This document shows, piece after piece, positions 52,940-60,659 of a stretch of 64,000 nucleotides of DNA. Under the pieces are notes generated by a model that worked only from the letters and a program-made list of their open reading frames with translations, ran no database searches and was not told the DNA's origin. The stretch is taken from IMG/VR virus record IMGVR_UViG_3300044732_000442, positions 1-64,000 of that record; one strand, given 5' to 3'. The first letter of the stretch is position 1; every line of letters begins with the position of its first letter. Position numbers and translations under genes: made by a program. Source of the stretch: a virus.

Positions 52940-55741
52940 ATGAGCAATATTCTTAAAGGTATAATAAACGAAACTAGTCCGCATAATTACGATAGTGATT
53001 GGGATTATCAGGATGCTTTAGCACGTAGTGGCAAATCACGTTCTAGCTATCGTTCACAAGAAGATGATACGTCTGATGCTGATATTGCATATTCTAAAAA
53101 GATGTATCAATTGGGTCAACAACAGAAGGCTGCTAAAGAGAAAGCTCAACGTGATAATGACCATGATAGATTAGCAACTGGTACAAATGAAGATGATAGT
53201 AATCAAACTAGAATGAGAATGAATGATTATTACGATTTAGCTGAGGCTCTTCAGGAAAAGCTTAGACAAGCAATTAAGATGGGTAATAACGAACTTGTAC
53301 ATAAATTATCCAAAGAACGTGCTGAATTAGATGCACGTGTTAAAAAATATGGATTAATGCCTGAATCAGAACAATTAGATGAAATCTCTAATGAGAAATT
53401 GGCACAATACAAAACAGCTGCCGCCGCCGACGCAGGCAAAGCTGATAAAGAGGGAGACTTTAAGCGTGGTGATAAACGTTTCAGTGGTATTGTTAAAGCA
53501 ACTAAGAAACAATTTGCAAATGATACAAAGAAATCTGGTATAGGTCAAGGTATTTCAGAAGATAGATTTAACAGTAAACAAGAAGTTATTAACCATTTTG
53601 TTAAAAATGGTAAAAGTGCGGCAGCAGGTGCGGCAGCATGGGAACGTGGTTATAGAGGTTCAAATCCTAACAAACCAATAGAAATAAAAAAGCCACCTCA
53701 AAGAAGTTACCATGATGATTTAGATGATAAACGTTATTCTAATACGTTTGAAAATTTAGGTGATCAACTAAAATCACAATCTCTAGAAGCATTACAACAA
53801 ATCAAACAACAAATTGAACAAAAACGTGCCGACGAATTAGCTCAATGGGAACAAGATTTTAGAAATAATGTTGCTGGCAAAATGAGAAGCCAACCAATAC
53901 GTTCACCGGAAGCAACACCGGTTGCACAACCTGGTGAGAAGCATTCAGTATTAAAAGCTAGATTAGCACAACTCAATAATGCTATACAAAAACAAGAACT
54001 ATTGGACAAGTTAATTGATAAAATTGACCGTAAAGGTTTGTTGACTCCAGCAATGCAGAACGATGCTGATACTAGAATGCATGTTAAGTATGGTGCAAAA
54101 GATAACTATCAATCATTGAATAAAAAGTTAGACAATTCTATTTCAATGTTACAGGATAGATTGTATATACGTAAAAAATCAGGTTTAAAAGAATCGCCTA
54201 AGAGAATTGATTATGATAGTGATACATATGATAATACTAGAATGGGTAGAGAGTATGGCAAGGCTAATCTATTTGTAGATCCGGGGTCAAATGAATTTAA
54301 AAAAGAAATACATCCTGGAGATCCTGAAGGTGAACGTGGTAGACCAAGAAATCTAAAAGGTATTTCAAAAAGGTTACCTGCTGATGCGTTTGGTCGTACT
54401 AGCGGAGTTGTTCCTGATAGTGCAAGACCTAAATCAAAAGAAGATCCTTTTAAAGGAGTAGATGAAGCTGATATGAACCGTAGAGGGTTTTTAGGACAAG
54501 CAGGCAAGGCTGCAGGTGCTGGCGCATTGGCTGCCGCAGGCTTAGGTGGTGCTAGCAATGCTCAAGCATTTAAGGGAACACTTCCTGCTCCTCGTATATC
54601 TGAAGATGAGGCTGAAGCTCAAATTAAAGAATTAAGAAGTAAAGCATATAAAGAGTTAGCAAGTATGATGTGGAATGTATGGCCTAAAATACTAGACACA
54701 ACATTTGGCGCAAATACTCCTCAAGATAAGCCAGCTACACCCGATGAAATTGGTAAAATGTTAGGCTACAGATTAGCTGAATATGCTGATGACTATAGAC
54801 AAAAAGTTAGAGCAATTAAAATAGCAGCCGGAGTAAGAGATCCTCAAAGTTTAAATAAAACAACTGCCGCAATTTATGTTAATGAACAAGAGATGGATGA
54901 GGGTTGGAGTCAAAAGTACAAGAGTAGTATCAACTGTAGTCATCCTAAAGGTTTTAGTCAAAAAGCTCATTGTGCAGGCAAGAAGAAACACAATGAAAGT
55001 ATTGACAATGTTATGGAAATGACATGTCCTGATTGTGGTATGTGTGAAACTCACGTAGACCATGCTAAGTTAGATGAAGCTTGTTGGAAAGGTTATCACA
55101 AAGAAGGTAACAAAAAAATGTTTGGCAAAACATATCCTAACTGTGTAAAGAATACTAACGAAGAACAACTAGATGAAAAATGCTGGGACACACATAAACA
55201 AGTTGGAATGAAAAACAAAGGTGGACGTATGGTCCCTAACTGTGTGCCTAAAGAAAGTGTAGAAGAACAACATTCACATAGTGAAAGTTGTCCGCATTGT
55301 GGTGGCGAGATGGTTAGTGAAGAACTAATGAATGAAAAGAAAGATGCTTGCTACTACAAAGTAAAGAGCCGTTATAAAGTATGGCCAAGTGCTTATGCAT
55401 CTGGTGCGTTAGTTAAGTGCCGCAATAAAGGCGCAAGTAACTGGGGTACAGGCGGAAAGAAAAATGAAAGCTCTATACTAGAAGGTATTGAACAAGCAGA
55501 CGAAAGTTTACATGATTGGTTCAATAAAGAAAAATGGGTTCGCATGGATACTAAAGGAAAGATTAAAGGTCCGTGTGCAAGAGAACCAGGCGAAGGTAAA
55601 CCAAAATGTTTGCCACAAAGTAAAGCACATAGTCTAGGTAAAAAGGGTCGTGCTAGTGCCGCTCAACGTAAGCGTAGAGAAGATCCTAATCCAGAACGTA
55701 GTGGCAAAGCCATTAATGTTGATACAAAAAAGAAAGATTAA
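52940..55741 (+). CDS. Large mosaic protein with internal Tat-like signal and zinc motifs
   Basis: 933 residues. N-terminus MSNILKGIINE then T is targeting-like. LDEISNEKLAQYKTAAAADA (~150) is a recurrent phage module. At 512 MNRRGFLGQAGKAAGAGALA and later SNAQA forms a full twin-arginine signal peptide with an AxA cleavage site, preceded by VDE. C-terminal modules: CPDCGMCETH, two CW...PNC units (GKTYPNCVKN, GRMVPNCVPK), CPHCGGE, and a basic end (KWVRMDTKGKIKGPC...). It reads as a chain of small modules. Packaging and export are hypotheses; function unknown. Confidence 0.62.
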   Translation: MSNILKGIINETSPHNYDSDWDYQDALARSGKSRSSYRSQEDDTSDADIAYSKKMYQLGQQQKAAKEKAQRDNDHDRLATGTNEDDSNQTRMRMNDYYDLAEALQEKLRQAIKMGNNELVHKLSKERAELDARVKKYGLMPESEQLDEISNEKLAQYKTAAAADAGKADKEGDFKRGDKRFSGIVKATKKQFANDTKKSGIGQGISEDRFNSKQEVINHFVKNGKSAAAGAAAWERGYRGSNPNKPIEIKKPPQRSYHDDLDDKRYSNTFENLGDQLKSQSLEALQQIKQQIEQKRADELAQWEQDFRNNVAGKMRSQPIRSPEATPVAQPGEKHSVLKARLAQLNNAIQKQELLDKLIDKIDRKGLLTPAMQNDADTRMHVKYGAKDNYQSLNKKLDNSISMLQDRLYIRKKSGLKESPKRIDYDSDTYDNTRMGREYGKANLFVDPGSNEFKKEIHPGDPEGERGRPRNLKGISKRLPADAFGRTSGVVPDSARPKSKEDPFKGVDEADMNRRGFLGQAGKAAGAGALAAAGLGGASNAQAFKGTLPAPRISEDEAEAQIKELRSKAYKELASMMWNVWPKILDTTFGANTPQDKPATPDEIGKMLGYRLAEYADDYRQKVRAIKIAAGVRDPQSLNKTTAAIYVNEQEMDEGWSQKYKSSINCSHPKGFSQKAHCAGKKKHNESIDNVMEMTCPDCGMCETHVDHAKLDEACWKGYHKEGNKKMFGKTYPNCVKNTNEEQLDEKCWDTHKQVGMKNKGGRMVPNCVPKESVEEQHSHSESCPHCGGEMVSEELMNEKKDACYYKVKSRYKVWPSAYASGALVKCRNKGASNWGTGGKKNESSILEGIEQADESLHDWFNKEKWVRMDTKGKIKGPCAREPGEGKPKCLPQSKAHSLGKKGRASAAQRKRREDPNPERSGKAINVDTKKKD

Positions 55742-55750
55742 AGAGTAATT

Positions 55751-56191
55751 ATGTTGTCAGACAATCTAAAAGTATTACTAGCAAGCACACAAAGTTTTGC
55801 TATCAAAACACAAAACTTTCATTGGAACGTAGAGGGAAGTAACTTTCCACAATATCACGAATTCTTTAATACATTGTACGAAGATGTAAGTGCTACGATT
55901 GATCCTATTGCTGAATATATAAGAATACTAGGTCACTATACTCCTGGCAGTCTAACACGTTATGCTGAACTAAGTATCATACAAGACCAAATAAAGATTC
56001 CACGTGCTGAATTAATGTTTGTTGAATCATTACAAGATTGTGAAACAATGCTTCAGTTAGTAACAGCAATGTTTGATGAGGCAGCTGGTGAGAATCAACA
56101 TGGTATTGAAAACTATATGGCTGAACTACAAGACTTGTATGGTAAGAAAGCATGGTTCATTCGTTCTATATTAAAAAGAGAACGTGAATGA
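55751..56191 (+). CDS. dps: Dps-like ferritin
   Basis: 146 residues. The ferroxidase ligands are complete: His24, His36, Asp51 and Glu55, with the same 12-15-4 spacing as E. coli Dps (51, 63, 78, 82). FHWNVEGSNFPQYHEFFNTL is the Dps signature. Dps forms 12-subunit shells that oxidise and store iron, protecting DNA. The long Lys-rich DNA-binding tail is absent. Its stop overlaps the next ATG, coupling it to a packaged-lysozyme candidate. Confidence 0.92.
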   Translation: MLSDNLKVLLASTQSFAIKTQNFHWNVEGSNFPQYHEFFNTLYEDVSATIDPIAEYIRILGHYTPGSLTRYAELSIIQDQIKIPRAELMFVESLQDCETMLQLVTAMFDEAAGENQHGIENYMAELQDLYGKKAWFIRSILKRERE

Positions 56192-57066
56192 GAGCAACAG
56201 AGTTTATTACCGAACAAGCAAATCCTAAAGTAGATTTGACTCCAAATTATCCTAACTATCAAGTGTTAGTGGGTGAGTTTGTCGGTATGAAAAAAAACAG
56301 AGCAAGATTTTTAATTGTAGCCTCTGAACTTAAACCAGGTGTGCGAGAGACTGATAAAATTTTTAGAGCTAGAACTACTAATACACCTATCAGTATTGAG
56401 ATTGGTAGGGTAAAAAATCGTAATGTAGTAGATGAAGATTTATCACGTAGAGGCTTCTTAGGTGGTTTAGCTGGTATGGCTGCACTAGGTACTAGAGATA
56501 CAAAACCTACTGTTAATAAAGATACACCAACGGCACCACAAAAAGAACCTACTGTAACTACATTGAGTAACAATCCTCAAATTGAGAGTTTATTACATAA
56601 AGCCGCTGTAGCTGCCGGTATAGTTGGTATTGAATTAGCACAGTTTATGGCTCAAACTAAACATGAATCCTGGAATTTTAGTAGACTAAAAGAAAAGGGT
56701 GTAGGTCAAGGCTATTTTGCTAAAAAGTATGACCGTCAATATGCACCACGTACTGCTAAGATATTGGGTAATAAGCAGATAGGTGATGGAGAAAAATATC
56801 ATGGTCGTGGATTTATTCAATTGACCGGTCGTGATAACTATCGTATGGCTAGTCAAAGTTTAGGTATTGATTTATTAAATGATCCTGATTTAGCAGAACG
56901 ACCAGATGTTGCAGCCAAGATTGCTATATGGTATTGGAAGACACGTGTTAAACCCTATATAAATAACTTCAACGATACGAAGGCAGTAACACAAAAGATT
57001 AATCCAGCACTACGTGGATTACAAGATAGACATGCAAAGTTTATTGACTACAAAAACATATTATAA
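56188..57066 (+). CDS. Lysozyme (GH19) with targeting peptide and internal Tat-like signal
   Basis: 292 residues. MRATEFITE then Q (1-9) matches the targeting peptide pattern. Residues 15-75 form a small beta domain. VDEDLSRRGFLGGLAGMAAL (81-100) is a twin-arginine-like signal right after a VDE site. Residues ~130-292 are GH19: FMAQTKHESWNFSRL, GRGFIQLTGRDNYR, AIWYWKTRVKPY. It may be packaged, injected and exported to open the wall from outside or inside. Overlaps dps by 4 bases. Confidence 0.75.
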   Translation: MRATEFITEQANPKVDLTPNYPNYQVLVGEFVGMKKNRARFLIVASELKPGVRETDKIFRARTTNTPISIEIGRVKNRNVVDEDLSRRGFLGGLAGMAALGTRDTKPTVNKDTPTAPQKEPTVTTLSNNPQIESLLHKAAVAAGIVGIELAQFMAQTKHESWNFSRLKEKGVGQGYFAKKYDRQYAPRTAKILGNKQIGDGEKYHGRGFIQLTGRDNYRMASQSLGIDLLNDPDLAERPDVAAKIAIWYWKTRVKPYINNFNDTKAVTQKINPALRGLQDRHAKFIDYKNIL

Positions 57067-57074
57067 AGAGAACC

Positions 57075-57512
57075 ATGAAGAAAATAATAACAATCATACT
57101 ATTAGCAATATCTACTATTGCATTTGCACAAAAACAAAAGCCAATGAATGTATATGATTTTACAATCACTAGAGTTATTGATGGAGATACAGTAGCATTT
57201 CAAGCAACATTTTTACCCCCACCATTAAAGCAAGAATTAAGTATTCGTGTGTTTGGTGTTGACACACCTGAAAAGGGTCATAGAGCAATGTGCCCCAGTG
57301 AAGCACAGCGTGGCGAGGCTGCTTCGGCCTTCACAAAAAATGCCATAGCTAAAGCACAGAAACGTCAAGTAGCTATAGCTGATTGGGATAAGTATGGTGG
57401 ACGTGTATTGGGTGATATATTACTTGATGGACAAAGTTTAAGAATGATGTTAATACAGAATGGATTTGCAAGAGAATACTACGGAGAAGCTAAAACTTCT
57501 TGGTGCAACTAA
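57075..57512 (+). CDS. Secreted thermonuclease-like (SNase) protein
   Basis: 145 residues. Sec signal peptide MKKIITIILLAISTIAFA, then ITRVIDGDTVAF, IRVFGVDTPEKG and KYGGRVLGDILLDG: the staphylococcal nuclease fold with Asp, Arg and Glu active-site positions present in part. It would degrade nucleic acid in the periplasm or outside. Possible roles: superinfection exclusion or nutrient recovery. Starts 8 bases after the lysozyme gene. Confidence 0.88.
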   Translation: MKKIITIILLAISTIAFAQKQKPMNVYDFTITRVIDGDTVAFQATFLPPPLKQELSIRVFGVDTPEKGHRAMCPSEAQRGEAASAFTKNAIAKAQKRQVAIADWDKYGGRVLGDILLDGQSLRMMLIQNGFAREYYGEAKTSWCN

Positions 57513-57513
57513 C

Positions 57514-57559
57514 ACCCTTAGGACCGTAACTTAGTTACGAGGGTAGGCGGCTTCTGCCT
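57514..57559 (+). other. Structured intergenic RNA region
   Basis: Nested hairpins: ACCCT/AGGGT (57514-57518/57540-57544) enclosing GTAAC/GTTAC, then AGGC/GCCT (57545-57548/57556-57559). No T run follows. It may be a weak terminator, RNA processing site or tRNA remnant. Confidence 0.35.
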
Positions 57560-57596
57560 TAAGCAATCCAATTCGCTACTGGACCTTATAAGTGAG

Positions 57597-57604
57597 CATA
57601 AATA
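57597..57604 (+). promoter_or_regulatory. Late-promoter-like CATAAATA
   Basis: Ends five bases before the ATG at 57610; leaderless late geometry. Confidence 0.6.
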
Positions 57605-57609
57605 CTAAT

Positions 57610-58185
57610 ATGAGAGCAATAGAACTATACGAATCGGCCGCAAGTGAACTAGCTAAGAAACTTCCTAGCTTAGAGAAACACGACTATAATACCATTGATA
57701 AGCTAATGAAAAACATAGCAAAGAAACATCGTATAACCGGTGATGCATTGCATGATTTGTTTGTTAGAAAATATCATAAGACTCCAGACAGTTGGATTAA
57801 AGATAAACTAGATGAGAGTGAACAAGAAGATTTGAATAACAATCCTATTGTACAGAAGTTTCTTGCTTGGACAAGTAAGAAGTTGAATTTAGAAAATACT
57901 CCAAAGATAGAGTTTAGTTATGATAGTGATGAAGCACAAGAAGGTCATCATACTGGTAGACACAATCCAGAGACGGGTGAAGTATGGGTTTATTGTGCTA
58001 ATAGAAATCTAGTAGATATATTACGTACTGTGTTCCATGAATTAACTCATGTACGCCAGGGTGAATTAAATATGATTAAGCCGGGTGATAGTTATCCAGG
58101 TAGTCCAATAGAAGCAGAAGCGGATGTAATGGCTGGCAAATATATTAAAATATTTGGTAAAGCACATCCAGAAATATTTCAATAA
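57610..58185 (+). CDS. Zinc metallopeptidase with targeting-like leader
   Basis: 191 residues from ATG 57610, so that the protein opens MRAIELYE; an ATG six codons upstream lies over the late box. HELTH at 143-147 (HExxH), then GSPIEAEADVMAGKY supplies the third zinc ligand. N-terminal helical domain YNTIDKLMKNIAKKHRITGD. LYE before S fits a prohead cleavage site. Possibly a packaged protease injected into the host. Substrate unknown. Confidence 0.72.
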   Translation: MRAIELYESAASELAKKLPSLEKHDYNTIDKLMKNIAKKHRITGDALHDLFVRKYHKTPDSWIKDKLDESEQEDLNNNPIVQKFLAWTSKKLNLENTPKIEFSYDSDEAQEGHHTGRHNPETGEVWVYCANRNLVDILRTVFHELTHVRQGELNMIKPGDSYPGSPIEAEADVMAGKYIKIFGKAHPEIFQ

Positions 58186-58197
58186 AGAGAATAAAAT

Positions 58198-59202
58198 ATG
58201 TCAATATCAATAACAGGTGGAATATCATTTAGTGGTGGAGTAGGAATAACTGCCGCACCACCATCAACTCCAACAGCAGGATGGTTTGCAGGTGGGTCTG
58301 ACGATTCTGGTGTTACTTCAACAGTACAACGAATAACATATGCAACTGATACCGCTACTGCAAGTGTTCGTGGACCATTAAACGGCACCAGATATCAAAA
58401 TGCCGGTACCGGTAATTTAAATTATGGATGGTTTGCTGGTTCACGCATTACAGTTGCTATTAGCTCAGTATCAAGGATCACCTATGCAACAGATACTGAT
58501 ACAGCAAGTAATCGCGGCCCACTAAGTTATAGTGCTTATAGTATTACTGCGAACGGCACAGATACATATGGATGGTTTGCAGGTGGTAAGGATCAATCAC
58601 CTAGTGATTATTCTACAGTATCCAGAATAACATACGCAACTGATACTGGTACTGCAAGTACAAGGGGATCATTATCCGGTTGTTCATATCAAGGTGCAGC
58701 ATCTACTGACAGCACTACATATGGCTGGATTGCAGTAGGATTTGATAACCCTAGTACTATCGGATACCGTAGTATCGTAACTAGGATAACATATGCCACT
58801 GATACAGTAACATCAACTATTAGAGGTCCATTAAGTTCAACTAGATCATCAATGGCCGGTACTGGTAGTACAAGTTATGGTTGGTTTGCCGGTGGATTTT
58901 TCGTCGGCCCGCCGACATGGGAGGGAATTTATTATTCTAGGGTAGATCGTATTGATTATGCAAATGATACCGCTACAGCAAGTGTTCGTGGTCCGTTAAC
59001 TAGAACTAATCAAGGTCAAGCAGCATCAACCGATGGAACAACATATGGTTGGTTTGGTGGAGGAAATAATTTTTCAACTCCTGCCGGTCCTTTTTCTTCC
59101 GTAGACAGAATAACATATGCTACTGATACTGTTACTGCGACTGCACGTGGCCCGTTAAGTTCCGGTAGGAGGGTTTTTGCTGCCTCATCCGGTATACAAT
59201 AA
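58198..59202 (+). CDS. Kelch-like propeller, family A, six repeats
   Basis: 334 residues. Leader MSISITGGISFSGGVGITAA is nearly the same as that of 14099. Six repeats with GWFAGG/GWFAGS/GWIAVG/GWFGGG, RITYATDTATAS and RGPLS. The fifth repeat has the longest variable loop. First gene of a five-propeller cluster. Confidence 0.75.
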   Translation: MSISITGGISFSGGVGITAAPPSTPTAGWFAGGSDDSGVTSTVQRITYATDTATASVRGPLNGTRYQNAGTGNLNYGWFAGSRITVAISSVSRITYATDTDTASNRGPLSYSAYSITANGTDTYGWFAGGKDQSPSDYSTVSRITYATDTGTASTRGSLSGCSYQGAASTDSTTYGWIAVGFDNPSTIGYRSIVTRITYATDTVTSTIRGPLSSTRSSMAGTGSTSYGWFAGGFFVGPPTWEGIYYSRVDRIDYANDTATASVRGPLTRTNQGQAASTDGTTYGWFGGGNNFSTPAGPFSSVDRITYATDTVTATARGPLSSGRRVFAASSGIQ

Positions 59203-59217
59203 TATAAAGGTTAAAAA

Positions 59218-59715
59218 ATGTCAATAACAATAACAGGTGGAATAACATTAAATGGTGGTGGTTGGACTATTGAGGCACCACCGGCGGGTATTAGGGCTAT
59301 ATTTGGTTATGGAAATGATGGATCAGTAACATCAATAACTAATTTAGTATCAACTACTGGTGTTGTTGCCACAGATACCGCAGGGGTAGGGACTGCTAGA
59401 TATGGATTGGCAGCCGCAGGATATGGCACAGATAAAGCTATATTTGGATATGGATATGCCTCTCCAAGCGCACGTTCAATCACCAATCTAGTATCAAATA
59501 CAGGTGTTGTTGCTACTGATACAGCAGGTGTAGGTACTGCTAGATATCAAATAGCCGCCGCAGTGTATGGCACAGATAAGGCTATATTTGGTTATGGATA
59601 CGGGGTTTCTTGGACATCAATAACTAACCTAGTATCAAACACCGGTGTAGTAGCAACAGATACAACAGGTGTTGGCACTGCTAGAGCTGAAATTGCGGCA
59701 GCAGCCTACGGTTAA
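59218..59715 (+). CDS. Kelch-like protein, family B, three repeats
   Basis: 165 residues: leader MSITITGGITLNGGGWTIEA and three repeats (AIFGYG, ITNLVSNTGVVATD, GVGTAR). Half the usual blade number, so it would need to pair with another chain to close a ring. The next gene has four repeats and almost the same leader. Both have stop codons after a full blade, so neither looks truncated by mutation. Confidence 0.7.
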   Translation: MSITITGGITLNGGGWTIEAPPAGIRAIFGYGNDGSVTSITNLVSTTGVVATDTAGVGTARYGLAAAGYGTDKAIFGYGYASPSARSITNLVSNTGVVATDTAGVGTARYQIAAAVYGTDKAIFGYGYGVSWTSITNLVSNTGVVATDTTGVGTARAEIAAAAYG

Positions 59716-59737
59716 TTATACAATAAAGGTTTTATAA

Positions 59738-60397
59738 ATGTCAATAACAATAACAGGTGGAATAACATTAAATAATGGTGGTTGGACTATAGTTGCACCA
59801 CCCGCAGGTAATAAAGCTATCTTTGGATACGGGACTGATGGTATTTCTCTATTAGCAATGACCAATCTAGTATCAAACACTGGTGTAGTAGCCAATGATA
59901 CTACAGGTGTTGGTACTGCTAGATTATACTTAGCAGCCGCCGGCTATGGAACAGATAAAGCTATTTTTGGATATGGGGTTACATACTCTCCAGGTTTCAC
60001 TCCTTACTCAATTACCAATCTTGTATCAAATACAGGTGTTGTTGCTACTGATACAACAGGTGTTGGAACTGCTAGAGGAACATTAGCAGCCGCAACCTAT
60101 GGCACTGATAAAGCTATATTTGGATACGGGTATAACGGAAGTACTAATGTATCAACTACTAATCTAGTATCAAACACAGGTGTTGTTGCTAGTAATACTA
60201 CAGGTGTTGGAACTATTAGAGGAACATTAGCAGCCTCAGGTTATAGCACTGATAAAGCTATATTTGGATATGGATTTGCCAATAGTGGCATAGTGTCAAT
60301 GACTAACCTAGTATCAAACACAGGTGTTGTTGCTACTGATACTACAGGTGTTGGAACTGCTAGAGAGGAATTAGCGGCCGCAAGTTACGGATCTTAA
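59738..60397 (+). CDS. Kelch-like protein, family B, four repeats
   Basis: 219 residues: leader MSITITGGITLNNGGWTIVA and four repeats. Ends AASYGS. RBS AAAGG upstream. Together with the three-repeat neighbour it could give a seven-blade ring, or the pair may be products of unequal recombination. Confidence 0.7.
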   Translation: MSITITGGITLNNGGWTIVAPPAGNKAIFGYGTDGISLLAMTNLVSNTGVVANDTTGVGTARLYLAAAGYGTDKAIFGYGVTYSPGFTPYSITNLVSNTGVVATDTTGVGTARGTLAAATYGTDKAIFGYGYNGSTNVSTTNLVSNTGVVASNTTGVGTIRGTLAASGYSTDKAIFGYGFANSGIVSMTNLVSNTGVVATDTTGVGTAREELAAASYGS

Positions 60398-60440
60398 CAT
60401 TATGATTAACATAAATACATTTATTATAAAGGAAAATAAA

Positions 60441-60656
60441 ATGATAGACTTAGAAAACATGCCTGCTCCAACAGCAGAGGAAATTGCACAAGCAAGAGAA
60501 AATGCATTTAATGCAGAACATCCAGCATCATGGACATGGGATGAGGCAGCAACTACATATGTTGCTCCAGTTGCTATTCCAAGTGATGGTTATCCATACT
60601 TATGGGATGAAGCTACAACTAATTGGGTACCATTTCCAGATTATCCAAGAGAATAA
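60441..60656 (+). CDS. Small protein with duplicated W-rich motif
   Basis: 71 residues from ATG 60441 with RBS AAAGGAAAA; an upstream ATG at 60402 overlaps a late-like box (CATAAATA). Two copies of a W-DEA-T motif (WTWDEAATTYVAP, YLWDEATTNWVPF). Similar small proteins accompany fibre genes in aquatic phages. Possibly a fibre assembly partner for the propellers around it; inference only. Confidence 0.68.
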   Translation: MIDLENMPAPTAEEIAQARENAFNAEHPASWTWDEAATTYVAPVAIPSDGYPYLWDEATTNWVPFPDYPRE

Positions 60657-60659
60657 AGA

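Noticed and set aside
57512-57609. tRNA gene in the gap
   Set aside because: No 7-bp acceptor stem, no standard T-arm GGTTCGA-like sequence on either strand, cloverleaf cannot be drawn.
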